Below are positions 33,701 to 45,700 of a stretch of DNA of 64,000 nt, piece after piece. Each line of letters opens with the position of its first letter. Positions within the stretch are counted from its first letter, which is position 1. Where the stretch lies: NCBI GenBank assembly GCA_036852015.1, contig JAANDG010000024.1, forward strand, positions 248,001-312,000. The letters run 5' to 3'. This DNA is from Pelodera strongyloides (lineage: Eukaryota; Nematoda; Chromadorea; Rhabditida; Rhabditidae). Made by a program: the position numbers and the translations under genes. The notes under the pieces are model-generated. The model was not told the DNA's origin. It made no database searches and worked only from the letters and a program-made list of their open reading frames with translations.

Positions 33701-35640
33701 GCCGATGCCACACGATAAGCATTATATAGGGTAAGATTTTATAAGAAAGATTATCTCAGGAACACCTTTCGCAAGCGAGATAAGTTTTTTTTCGGTCATT
33801 ATCACAGGCTACCAGAACTATGATTTCAATCGTCGTTTAGTGTAGTGTATAGGGCTTCTGACTGCTAAAAGGAAGGTCACGGGTTCGCATCCACGCTGCG
33901 GACATTATTTTTGCATTTATAACTGTGATATTTTTACATTCTAAAACTTAAATTATGGATGTAAAGAGTAACTGTTTCGCGTCTGTTCTACTTTAATAGT
34001 GTTCATAACACCTTTATGCACTATTTAAGTTAAAAAAACGGGATTTCATTTTTCCAATTTTTTCATGAAATCACTGATGATACCCATAGGGAAAAATGTC
34101 AGTCGAAAATTAAATGATGGGAACAACAATAAAAATGACTGTGAAGCATAACTTCATAGTTTTAGAGTTTTATACGATTGAAAATTATGTATATTTTATT
34201 ATATATGACTGATTGATCTTTCCGATTATATGTTTCGGATGAGCATGAACTTGGAGTTCGTGAGCATCAACTTGGAGTACATGATTTTCAATCGTATAAA
34301 ACTCTAAAACTATGAAGTTATGCTTCACAGTCATTTTTATTGTTGTTCCCATCATCTAATTTTCGACTGACATTTTTCCCTATGGGTACCATCAGTGATT
34401 TCATGAAAAAATTGGAAAAATGAAATCCCGTTTTTTTAACTTAAATAGTGCATAAAGAAGTAGAACAGACGCGAAACAGTTACTCTTTACATCCATAATT
34501 TTAGTTTTAGAATGTAAAAATATCACAGTTATAAATGCAAAAATTATGTCCGCAGAGCGGATGCGAACCCGTTACCTTCCTTTTAGCAGTCAGAAGCCCT
34601 ATCCACTACACTAAACGACGATTGAAATCATAGTTCTGGTAGCGGTAGCCTGTGACAATGACCGAAAAAAAAACTTATCTCGCTTGCGAAAGGTGTTCCT
34701 GAGATAATCATTCTTATAAAATCTTACCCTATATATTGCTTATCGTGTGGCATCGGCAGATTTTTCATAAGTTACCTATTGGCCGAGTTTTGCCCTTGTA
34801 AGCAACATACATTTGCAGCAGGATGATCAACAGCCTGGCACGTCGGGCATCTCTGTTAATCAAGTGAAGGAAGAGCCAGTGAATGTGCCCGATGAAGATG
34901 TAATTGAACTTGAGGACGAGGTGATCGGACCCGCACCACCACCCAAGACGGATTCCGGTATGTTTATGATTACTGTAGCTAGGCTTCATTATCACGGAGC
35001 ACAATTATAGAACACACAATGGTGGAATTGGAATGTAGGGTCGGTGCGGGGGAAGAGCCGAAGTTTTTTATGTCCTTAATTGTGTAGTCGATGTCGATGT
35101 GCTCGTACTCAGTGTCAATTTATCAATTAGCTATTTTAGCAATATCGGCGACCCTTCTACTAAAATACTTGAAGGAGGATTTAAAGAAGGAAAAGGAAAA
35201 GAAACACAAGAAGCATCATAAGTCGAAGGTGAGCATTTGGGTTTAACATTATATTGGACCAACAACGATGTATTAGCTTGTTAGAAGTTCGTTTTATTGT
35301 TTGGTCCGGAACTCTGTGGCACGGACTCTTCCTAATTCGTAGAGGTTATTTCGTCCTGTTTTGCTATTTCGGGATTTCGAGTTTTCTGCAAGTTTGTTGG
35401 GAAACCCTGATATTTACTGTTGCCCATTCCAGAGTTTTATAATATTCCGTTCATGTATGTTTTTATTTTTAGAAGGATAAGAAAGAGAAAAAATCCAAGA
35501 AATCGAAAAAGCATAAGAAAGAGAAGAAGAGTAAGCGAAGTAGTGAGAGGAGTAGTAAACGGTCGAGGAGTAGGAGAAGGAGCGAGAGTGGATCGGAGTC
35601 GGAGGGCAGCGACTCGACGGTTACCATTGATAGCGATTAA
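27767..35640 (+). CDS. GPATCH1: G-patch domain-containing protein 1 (GPATCH1)
   Basis: Twenty exons: 27767-27839, 28082-28216, 28435-28520, 28624-28706, 28809-28883, 29244-29335, 29571-29672, 29824-29939, 30350-30463, 30727-30905, 31137-31251, 31366-31462, 31588-31694, 31961-32062, 32486-32600, 32855-33072, 33274-33486, 34819-34957, 35140-35228, 35473-35640; about 805 aa. Family blocks in order: [36 protein letters not shown], the G-patch [70 protein letters not shown], and a Lys/Ser/Arg-rich tail. GPATCH1 is found in human spliceosomes and G-patch proteins usually activate DEAH helicases; that role is inferred. Exon 18 encodes VKEEP (SUMO-site-like) and DVIELED (SUMO-interaction-like). Exon 16 has an Arg/Glu-rich tract. 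Intron 17 contains a 1.14-kb palindromic element. Confidence 0.95.
33660..34798. repeat. 1.14-kb palindromic element with TAA flanks, in GPATCH1 intron 17
   Basis: The left end CAAGAGCAAAACTCGGCC and the reverse complement of the right end CAAGGGCAAAACTCGGCC agree, and the two arms of about 0.55 kb match almost throughout, apart from a 17-20 nt indel near GTGCATAAA. TAA lies directly outside both ends (33657-33659, 34799-34801), the 3-bp duplication typical of PIF/Harbinger elements. Each arm carries a tRNA-like module with A- and B-box-like GTAGTGTATAGGGC and GGTTCGCATCC (33832-33903 on +, 34549-34619 on -). No transposase frame. The next exon's acceptor begins only 17 nt after the right TAA. 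Confidence 0.92.
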
Positions 35641-36275
35641 CAATTAGGGCAATTAGATATCTACTTTGAGGCTCTAATTAAGGCCCTCTGAATAATCAAA
35701 TAATAAGCATGTGCACGAGTTGCCGTCGTGTAAAAGTTCGATAAGTGTAATAAGTTTAGATTTCCAACGACCCAATGTAGAATTTACTAGCCTCGTCTGT
35801 GGTTGCTTCGTTGATTGTTGACGGTGACGATATTGTCTATATTTTATTCCTGTGATTATTTTTTCTTGATCTAGCTATATAGCGGGTTGCATGTTGTTAT
35901 TTTCAAAGATATTTGGGAATAAACCGTAAATTTATTTTATTTTGTTTACTTTATTTGAATTGCGGTTGCATTGTCTCCGTACATATCTTTTCGCACTTAT
36001 TCGTTAGTCCACTATGCTCCGAATTGCGATGGGGTCTAGTGCGCCGTTGGCAATCTAGACTCCGCCTCCCCCTATCGGGTTTGCTCGCATTCTTAAGATC
36101 ATCCGGCCATGTCATCTCGTTATTTTCTGCTTACTTTTCTTTATTTTGATAGTATTAGTGTATATAGTCTTCCCTTTTCCTTTCATTTATTGGACCTAGT
36201 TTTTTTTCATTTGAATTCATTTTGCTACATAATATTCAATTATATTCTTCGCAAGTTTACTTTGTTTCTTCCAGA
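35641..36275. other. GPATCH1 3'UTR and MRPS18A 5' region
   Basis: A 635-bp gap with AATAAA at 35918-35923. It ends in TTGTTTCTTCCAG, one base before the MRPS18A start. No coding exon recognised. Confidence 0.6.
35918..35923 (+). terminator. Poly(A) signal AATAAA of GPATCH1
   Basis: Canonical hexamer about 280 nt after the GPATCH1 stop codon; T-rich downstream. Confidence 0.55.
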
Positions 36276-38025
36276 ATGTTGGCGAGTTCATCACGGGTCA
36301 TTTGTAGCGTAGTACGGCCGATCAGCGCCTCGTCGTTTTCGTTTTCCACGAGTCCTGTTGCGTCGTTGAGAAAAAGTGAGTTGTTTTTACTTTTTTTTAA
36401 ATGTTTCAGTATTGCTACCACATCGGTACTGGGTAATTGTCTGTAATAGCTCAGTGCTTCACATTATGCAGGTTATTATCTATATGAATCGCTCACCAAA
36501 TTTTTTTCTTAGATAACCCATATCAGTCTCTTGTAGCATACTAGCTAGAGGTCGTGGTATAGAGCATTGGCCTGGGGAGCAGACAGCTTGTCACCTCGTT
36601 AATTATCCCGCTTGAATTTTTTTTTGACTAACTGGTGGAAATGTTTGTTTTTATATATTTTTTCTTCAAGTTACCGAGAAGGTTGACGGGGACACGACAT
36701 TTGTAAAAATGGAGGAGATTCCCAGTGAGCCGAGAAGGGAGGATAGTTTGTGCTCACTCTGCACTTGCAAGGTAAATGATTGGAAATATTTATCCGTTTT
36801 ATTGAGTTTAATGATTTCTTATACAATGGTGTGCTTCTGTTGTTTATATGACATTACAGTCTTTCTGTTAGGTGCAGAATGAAATAATTAGAAATTAGGG
36901 TGTATAAAGATAAGTCAAACTAGGGTAATAAATAAACTCTGCACGTTACAGCTTCCCGTGAAACTCTCCTATCGAGACGTGTTAATCCTTGAACAGTTTA
37001 TGAGAGAGGATGGAACAGTTCTTCCCAGACAACTCACTGGACTCTGTAAAGGACAACAGTTGCGTTTGGAGAGGTTGGTTAGGGGTTCAATTGTTAGTCA
37101 CGTATTTAAGGCATGGATCTCGCCACGGTCCATTCTTCCTGAAAACACCATGGAAAGAAATTTTTGAGTACATTAAGGAGTTATGTTTTTATGAGAAGTA
37201 TTCAACTTATTGTTCACAGACCTCAGTTTGACTTTGTAAGCCTTCACGTATAAATTAAATACAGGTGCGTGATGCAGGCTCACTGGGCAGGTTTGTTCCC
37301 GGACAGGACGATCGCCGAATTTGACCGTGCTGGCTACAAAAGGTTCCTTTTTTTATGATACTTGCAGCAGTGTTTGTGGAGATTTTGCATTCAAATTGTT
37401 GTTGTATATTCGTGATGTTTCAGTTACTTTATTTGTAATGCAAAGGTTTGGGTAGTGTGATAGATACTAATACTTTCGGTACGTCGCCGGTGCTTACTTT
37501 TAATTCTAGAATGTTGTTTTTGTGAATGGCTGGCATCTTTAGTGTATTTCATTGATATGTATAATGATATGTATTCAGGTTCAACCGTTATTGGAATGAT
37601 GATATGGATATGTACAGACTGGAGGAAAAGAAGGTTCACTTTTTAATTACGTTATATTTGTTTTAGATTTTACTGTAGCGTGGTGCAGTTATTCTTATTC
37701 ATCATGAGTATCGTTGAGATATTTGCATTATTACATGTTGCGTTACTGTTTGTCTGATGATGCAAATTGTTCCTTTATACCTAACTGTGCCATTATTTTT
37801 TCAACAGGATGATATTTGCATATCTTTCACTCAAGATGTGGTCAGGTCCGTAGTCCGGATGTGATCTGATGTTATTGGCCTATACGAATTACACTTATTA
37901 GTGTTCATGGACTGTACTCGAATCGTTGTTTTTCAACTGTTGTTTTCTAGGAACAAGGAACGTGGTTCTACGTCAAGCGCTATCCAACCAAAAACCGACC
38001 GGTTACGAAACGGGGCAATGTTTGA
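36276..38025 (+). CDS. MRPS18A: Mitochondrial ribosomal protein of the bS18 family, MRPS18A-like (mL66)
   Basis: Six exons: 36276-36375, 36671-36771, 36952-37073, 37265-37342, 37579-37633, 37951-38025; about 176 aa. A Ser/Arg-rich leader fits mitochondrial import. The bS18 core is clear: CSLCTCKLPVKLSYRDVLIL, then EQFMREDGTVLPRQLTGLC and CVMQAHWAGLFPDR. The last block resembles human MRPS18A (IEECVKMAHRAGLLP) more than MRPS18B or C. The C-terminus continues NRYWNDDMDMYRLEEKK-EQGTWFYVKRYP and stops after RGNV. The last join skips a decoy exon at 37809-37846, which would shift frame. The Cys pair is the zinc-site region of the family. ATG lies 1 nt after a CTTCCAG. Confidence 0.85.
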
Positions 38026-38591
38026 GTGGAAATTGTACAATGGGAGAATAGTTGGTGGTGATTTGTCAGATTGTACTTTGTAGATCATAGATTAGCTTAG
38101 CTGATGATAATTACACTGAGGATGACTGAAGTAGAAAGGCTTAACATGACGAATTATATATGTACTGTGCCAATTATCTAAACTTGTAGGCGTAGTTTTT
38201 AGTGTATTCAGTAGTGTTTTTGTTTTATATATTGTATTCTGAATCTTTTTGGCTGATTTATTTGTGTGTTCTTCTTTTTGTTTTGTTTTTGTTGAAAGTT
38301 ATACTTTATTAAGTAAAAAGGTTTACTTTACATATTGAGATCATCAAGTATTGTGATATTATCCGTTGATAACGGACGATTTATCTGTATCTTTAGTGTT
38401 CGAATTTTATATCACGAACTCAAGCCTGCAGTCTTTTTTTAAAAAAGTAGAGGCTATATTCTTGATTTATGTTTGTTGCTTTTTTCTTGCCGTATTATGC
38501 TGTTCATTTTTGTTGATCTGTGACTCTGTGGGGGAGAAGCCTCTCGCAGTGTTTTTGAGTTCAACGTGACGTTCTCAAATTTCACCCCAGC
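38026..38591. other. MRPS18A 3'UTR and gap to the next gene
   Basis: T-rich, with no coding exon recognised and no clear AATAAA. It ends with AAATTTCACCCCAG, one base before the ATG of the next predicted gene. Confidence 0.5.
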
Positions 38592-40245
38592 ATGACCAGA
38601 CTTGAGTGGGCTTGGGCCGTGAGCCCGATTCTGAATTTCGGACCATTCTTAAATCTTGCACTTTCAGAAGCTTCTGGTGACGATTCGCGAACGAGAAGAG
38701 CACTGCGGCACAGTCAGTTTTTTCTTGCCTTTATCATTCTTTCCTCTGTGCTTCTGATTTCTAGGTTGTCCCTTGTTTCATTTATGTTTCCAATCAATAG
38801 TTTCACAGTTTTTGTGTGTGTTATGAACATATGTAGGATCCTTTTACGTGGGTGGTGTAACGTTTTCGCAATTTTCATGAAAATATCATCTTATATTTGC
38901 GTAAAAAAATGGACCGGACGCCGAGCAAATCTTGTAGATTACTTGAATTACTGATTCCCTTTCCTCTATTTTTCTCGGGCCCTTTTGTTATTGCCATTTT
39001 TCCTCTCAGTTCGTGCCGTTCGTGTTTACGACTAGCTTAGATGGCTTAACCTTAAGCCATTTTAGCTCAATGAAGCGCGTCCAATTATGTTTCGAATGTG
39101 GGGCGAAGTGACTGAGACCTGCGTGAAAAACATCTTCATGCTATTTTTATAACCTGTGTCGATTGTAAGCTTATTGTTACTTGAGGAATATTTGGTTGTG
39201 GGCGCTACTTTTTGCAAATTTATGGGGAAATTCCGTAGAGATTACATCGCGTTGCCCTTTGTACCTGTCAGACTCTAGGCTGTTAATTGAAGTGCACTAT
39301 GCCTCCTGACCGCAGATTTTGTCATTGATAAATGGACTTGCTTATTTTTGTTTCTGACACTCTGGGTTGTTTTCAAGGCGAGATTCTTTTCGATGTGCTG
39401 CTAGTTAATTCGATCCCCTTCCTCGGAGTTCTTGTCAAGCAGAGCTTGGAAAACACCGACTGTGAAAACTTTATTAAGATCCACGAGACAGAGAAAGTGG
39501 GGAGAGTGAGAGTCGTCTTTTTTAGTGTTAATGTAGGAATGGATACTCTGTTTTTTTTTCCTCTGGCTGAGCGGATTTCCTTAAATGATTATTTACCCTA
39601 ATAGTGCGGAATGTAGTCGTAAATGACGTTTAATTCAGTTATATATAGAGAAGATGCTCTGTAGTCATAGTAAACTAAAGTACCTTTATTATTGATTGTT
39701 TTGACCTCTAATATAGACGTTTGAAACTATATTATCGACTTCTTCATGCTTCATTCACTATTGTCATATTGTGACAAAAGTTCTCAAACTTGATAGTAAA
39801 AAGTTTCCATTTAGTTGTTTTCTCTGATGTGTGAGTATTAACTGTCTTGAAGTTTAACTTTTCTTTACTAAAGTAAACAAGATATCATGAGTGGAAATGC
39901 CCACCCTATCCACAAAGCGAAGTCACGCGTTTCTTTCCTCTTTTTTTTCTGAATTTAGGGCTTCTCGTTAGTTTGCTTTGTTTTCTTGCACTATGAACAG
40001 CTCCCTAAGGATTTTCGGGCTTCTATTGCGTTTCTTTCTTTTGCATATTCGGCAGACGAGTTTGTGTGCGAAAGCGTGTGGTGTATCTGACAGACATAGT
40101 AGAATAGAGTGCGTAACTGTAGTAAGCGTAATCGGGTGATGCTGATTGATTCATCGTATTCGTATGTATTCCCTGCTTTTGGTTTATAATCGTTTGAATC
40201 TCCCTCTCTCTCCCTCCTCTCCCTCTCTCCCTCTCTCTCTCCCTT

Positions 40246-40292
<47 letters not shown>

Positions 40293-41106
40293 GCTAGTCC
40301 CCCCTCTTCTTTAATGTTGGCCTTCCGGCTTCAATGCATGTGTTGTGTGTGGCCGTGTGGTCTTCTTTCAATTGCAAAACTAGATTTGCATCCATCACAA
40401 TTGGGCCATTCATTCCTCACCATGTATCGACCACGCATGGTCTGCATGTTGGTTTCATGTCGTTCTGACGTTCCAGGAGGCCAGGCTCATCTTTTTCTCC
40501 CAGCTGAAGTCGTATTCTTTAATAATAATTATAATTGAACAACGTAAGAAAGTATGCATATTCTTTTACTCCGACATCGTTGTCAGTTATACTTGAGTTC
40601 AGTTGTACGTTTACTGTTGTAATTGGACGTTTTTATTTGGTAACTTTTATTATGTTTTGTCCAAAATTGCTCCTCCTATGTATCACGTATGTAACCTTCT
40701 CTGTATCGTTCAGAATTGTAAATGTGGTCTTTTTCCGGGTACGTGTATGGGTTTTATGGCATGCTTTGTTTTTATTACTGTGTTGTTTAACCCTCGCCCT
40801 TGATGCGTGTTTTTTGCCTGAATTTTAGCTTTAGCCCTATGGGCTTTTGAGGAAGAACTCGGAATTGGAATTGTAGGTATTGTTGTCTGTTATGTCCTTC
40901 TATAGGGCTTTATTCTTTGTTCATTAATGTTGGGCTTTTGTGTTACCTTAATATTTTTGAAATTTGAGCTCTTGTTCTTCGCGTACGATCAGGTTGCCAT
41001 GGAAAACTTTTCTGAGCACTTTGGCAAATTTGACCGGGCCCGTTTCGGACATCGTCCATCGAACACGAAATGGGGAAAAAGTATTTTATATTCCAATCCC
41101 ACAGAG
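38592..41106 (+). CDS. Unrecognised protein, at least three exons (3' end not resolved)
   Basis: Three exons join in frame with plausible splice sites: 38592-38712 (donor GTCAGT, phase 1), 39378-39505 (acceptor TTTTCAAG, donor GTGAGA, phase 0) and 40993 to about 41106 (acceptor GATCAG; end uncertain). They encode at least 121 aa, beginning MTRLEWAWAVSPILNFGPF. The exon 1 part is hydrophobic, then comes a Ser/Arg stretch, LFDVLLVNSIPFLGVLVKQS, ENFIKIHE, and ENFSEHFGKFDRARFGHRP. I do not recognise the family. An acceptor-like site 1 nt before the ATG and a 566-bp gap from MRPS18A match the pattern of the upstream genes. The third exon may run to a GTATGT donor near 41154, with further exons unseen. 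It could also be a chance run of open frames. Confidence 0.45.
40198..40292. repeat. CT-rich simple repeat
   Basis: (CT)n and CTCC-type pyrimidine tract inside the second intron of the unrecognised gene. Low complexity; the apparent Ser/Leu-rich open frame across it is an artefact of the repeat. Confidence 0.9.
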
Positions 41107-42783
41107 GTCCGCGGGTCCGCCCATTCTCCACGCTTGAGTGCATGCGAATTTATGGGTATGTGGGTCTCTTGGATTCCGCCGTGCTATTTTATGTATAATA
41201 AATTGGACGTGTGCCTATGCTTGTTGGTTTTCTTGAGACTCTTAGTTGGAAGTTCCCATCGTTATTGTAAGACATTGTCTTGTGTTCACTTATCGTATTT
41301 GGAACTTTGTAGTTTGTATTATTAGCGACAGACGGCTAGTTATTTTATCAGCTGACCGCAGAAAAGAGCGAGAGCTGATAGATAAATGATTATTATTTAC
41401 TAAAAGAGGTTTACGAACTGATTTGCGTGATAAGAGACCTTTCCTACGTTCCATATTCCCTCTTGTCGATTAATTGTTTTCTTTCCTGTCCTGTTCTGTG
41501 TGCAATTTGCAATTTACAAACTTTACAAACTAGTGCTCATTTTGACTTTCCTAAAGGAAATGATGTTCACAGAGTTCCATTTTGCTCCTTTGTTTTGCTG
41601 TCCTTTACTCACTGAAAGACTGACATTGACATAAGTATGCCAGACTGGTTATGTTCCGTTGGTCTGAGTCTGACTCTGACATACGATTTTTTGTCGTTCA
41701 ATGTCTGTTTATATATATTTCTTGTCTTTTTTTTTTTCTTTTTTTTTTTAAACATATTTCGATTTCTTTTCTTGATGTCGTAAGTCGTATGAAATGTGCA
41801 CTTTGTATACGTCTCTCTTCTCTGTTTCTTTCCACCTCTCACTTTTCGCACGTTCCCTTATTATGTCTTTCCTGTCTGCTTCTTTTATTCTCCCACTCGC
41901 CGGACGTTCGCTGAGTTCCCTCGTTCGTTTCCTGTGAACTCAGACGGGAGGGAGCAGACAGACCGGAGACACGTCGAGAGGACGACACATTGATTGCTCC
42001 CTCTTTGGAGTCGCTTAATTCCCCTTGATCAATGTTCATCCGATAGGTACGCTCTGTTTCTCTCGTTCGATCTCTATCACTATCTTATGTCTCTGAATAT
42101 TGCCTGTTGTCCTAAAGGTGTTGTGATTAAATCCGATGCACTTTCGCTTTCGGTGCTTGGGGCCTTGTTTTCGTTGTCCGAAGCATCTTCCTATTTTAGG
42201 GCTGGCGAGATGCCTCCGTTCTTTAGGTTTCACCACCCATCCACAAATATTTGCAGTTTTATTTTTATGCACTGTTATTTATACAGTGCAACTGGTCTTT
42301 CTGCTGTTTTCTTCATTATGCTTGCAATGTTTATATTTTTTGTGCAAAGTGCAAAGTAAGTGCGCATTATTCGTAGATCTTTCTCAACTACTCGTATTCT
42401 ACTCGTGAGACTCACCTTCCCCCTAAATTTACCACCACGTGAGAGTGAGAGATACATATGTAAGCCAACCTGACTGTCGGTTTTTTTTTAATTATTTCAC
42501 TATTTTGCGAATGTCATGTTTCGTCGAAATTATCTGTATGTCTTATTTTTTGGGTTTTTTTTTTGCTGTTACCATCTTTGCTTCCTTTGGTTATTCCTTC
42601 TTTTTGATTTGCAAATCGCGACTTGTAGTTAGGTGACGTGTGGTAAAATTTCTGCTGATTTTTGTTGATTTCAGAACTCCGTGTTCCTGGGCTATTCCCT
42701 GCTAGTTCTTGTTTCGACGGTGTTTCTCTCGTCTCGTCCCTCTAGTCAATTCATATTTGTCGGCCGATATGCGCAGATGAGGA
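41107..42783. other. Region between the unrecognised gene and the LRR receptor
   Basis: No firm exon. T- and CT-rich stretches dominate. A TTGATTTCAG acceptor ends at 42674, 109 nt before the LRR receptor start, and probably opens that gene's 5'UTR exon. Missing 3' exons of the preceding gene could lie here. Confidence 0.45.
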
Positions 42784-45700
42784 ATGGTGAACAGTGAACA
42801 CTCGTCACAGATAGAATGTGATTCCCCGACTCTTCAGTGGGACTCCGTTCCCACCAACAAATCAATAAATCATAACCGCCTACTGTACATACGACTATTA
42901 TCCGTATTTGTTAGCTTTATTGTGCTCCTACACCCAACCGAGGCAGCACCCAGTAATGAAACAGTGCAGAACAGGTTGGGTGTTTGTTTATTTTGTTTTA
43001 TTGCAGCTGTCATTATATTTGTGTTATTCTTTTGTATTGGGCATTATGTTGCATATTTAGTAGTGGGTTAGAATGTGGACGTCGACACGATGACGTGGAG
43101 CAATTTTTGTTTGGAGATTTTCGTTAATTGATCTCATTATATATAGAACCACTCTTGAATAAAACATCACGCAGATGAAGCTCTAAACGGTTTTTTTTTA
43201 ATGAACTTAACACCTTTTCAGACGCGTGCCCGTTTCCGTGCCATCGACAGTGGTTCTCCCCACTAGCCGGTGTCCTCAGGTCCTCGGCTGTAAATGTGAG
43301 GATGAAAATCCAACCCGAGTATTTTGTTCGGGCGTCGGTCATCGGGAAATTGGTGTGTTTGTTATTTGTTTGGGTGCAGTTTTTCGACTGTTTGTGTTTT
43401 TCTATTTGGATACGCTTGCTATACTTAAACGGCATCCTTATATTAAGACTGTTCTTGTTTGGCAGGATATGTTTTGTAACTGATGATCTTAAGTTAAGAA
43501 CATCGATTCCACTCTCCCGCATAGCGTGTTCCTGGAGGCTCCAATTTCATTATTGAGTATTACTGTTTATGTTTATTATCTTATTGTTCAGACGAGCTCT
43601 CTCGGCTCTACTCTTCCCTGAGCTTTCTCTCGATAACTGAATGGAGCGAGGATTTGGTCGACCTGAACAGATTCGCCCCTCTCTCTTCTCTTAGCACTTT
43701 ATCTATAAACAAGTCACAAATATACTTCATTGTTCCGCTCGATTCGTTGAAAACGAAAGCACTACTCAAGTTGAAGGTGAGCGTATTTCCGTTTTTTTTT
43801 TGGGCAACGATGTTTCTTTTCTTATTGTTTGTTTTAAATCCATCTGGAAATGGACGATAATTAAAGATAAGTACACGACCTATAAAACACAGTTGGAATA
43901 ATAGACCTGTTTCGATCAAGCAAGGTGGAAGGAATAATAGACCAATCAAAATCTTTCAGATTCAGGTTGTACTTTGTACTTTATTATCGCGGACGTCCCG
44001 TAGAGACAGTAGAGTACCCCACACCCGGAAACATTTTCTGTAGTCAATGCTCCACCCTTTCAGGAGGTTTCACTCACATCGTCCGGCCTCTCCAACTATT
44101 CGGCGGTCTGCAATCTGACCCACAGTTTGCCCTTCGTTAGAAAGTTGGACCTGCATGCGAATAACCTGGGCGAAGTATCGGAATGTCCTCATACTTGGAA
44201 GCAGACCACGGAAGGGGACTCACGAATTGAGGATTTGGATTTGTCAAATAATAAGGTGTGAAACTTTGGTTTGGGCTCTCCTTATATAAGAGAGGAATTG
44301 CTTGTTGATTATTGTTGATGTGGGTTTCACCTCGAGGTATCTAAGGCCCAATGCTCATATATCTATGGAACTACGCCTTTCATACGCTTTTATTTTACAC
44401 CAAATTTTCAATAGCTCATTGTCTCTCTTATTTCCGTCATGTCATTAGACAGAACTAATACCATGTGAAGTTTTGAAAATGTATTTCTTTTAAAGCCTAT
44501 TCTCTTCAGATTTCTCTAGTCGCAGCGTTGCCAGCTTCTGTCAAACGGGTCAATCTTTCGGGTAATCTTCTAAAGAATATTTCAACGCTTCCAAGCCGAG
44601 TCGAACGTGTGGATCTATCGAGCAATCCGTTGGATTCATTGAACACTGATATTATGACGGTAGGTTAATTCTTGATTGTCATCTTTTATCAGCTTCTAAG
44701 TATCCCTTGCTCAGTCACTTACTGATAGATTCCAATTTTCCTTCAGTATTTTTGCACTATATATTGCAAGTTACATTTAGTATATTTGTATAATTATATT
44801 TATGAGTTTCTGCCACCACTGTATGGCTTTCTGTCCATGTGTTTGTCTCATTGTGGTTCTTATTTTGTTCCTTTTCAGAAATTGCGTTGGTTGAACATCT
44901 CTTCCACAAATTTCGCAGTATTGCCAGAATTGAATGCACCAAGACTGGAAACACTTGTTATGGATAAGTCAGTAGTGGGATATGCTGATTATACGCGGTT
45001 GGTTATTTGAATACTTTTTGTTAACTGCCCAGTTTTGAGTGTTTTGTGTATGTGCCTTGTGATTACCTTGACTGTGGAGAGCGTTTGTTTTTAAATAACA
45101 TTGTTGCTTCAGGTGGAAGATTCCAGCATTAAAGCAGTTGAGCATGAAGGATTCAAGTTTGCTGGAATTGGTAAGCGCTTGCATTGCTTGTAATACTGAT
45201 TATAGTTTTCGTTTACTTCGATGTACTATTAAACAGTTCAGATTGTTTTTCGCTATTCCCTAATAACTTGTTTATGTTTTAAATATATTGTAACAACTAA
45301 CTATTGAGACTGAGTTGAGAGATTGATGATTGATATTTTCTTCGTGCCTTTCAGGTATATGGATCGATTCCAAAAACGGTCTCCTCCTTTTCTCTCACAA
45401 ACTCTAAACTCTCGACAATACCACGACATTTCTTTGAAGGGTTGGTTTTTTATGCTGTAGAGCTTCCATTCTTTGGCTATTAACTGTTTTTTTTTTACTG
45501 TCTTGCGGTTTTCGTGGCTCTGTCTATTATGTGAACTTAAAGAGAAGACTGGCTATTTTCCGGTTTTCTCTAAGAGAATCTTTTGCGTGCCGTTTCTCCT
45601 GATTCGTGGTATATTATTGTCAATATATATTTTAGGTTGAAATTGACCACGCTTAATCTGACGGGTAATCAATGGGACTGCAGTACATGTATGCTGCCTT

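Noticed and set aside
36541..36600. tRNA-like stretch (GTCGTGGTATAGAGC) in MRPS18A intron 1
   Set aside because: An A-box-like motif is present but there is no B box or cloverleaf.
37809..37846. Exon-like block between the last two MRPS18A exons
   Set aside because: It has AG and GT edges, but including it (38 nt) shifts the frame away from EQGTWFYVKRYP, which follows in phase directly from exon 37633.
40198..40310. Ser/Leu-rich open frame
   Set aside because: Translation of a CT microsatellite, not a gene.
41609..41993. Open frames on both strands in a T-rich stretch
   Set aside because: Low-complexity T/CT-rich sequence. No splice-consistent exon or family motif.
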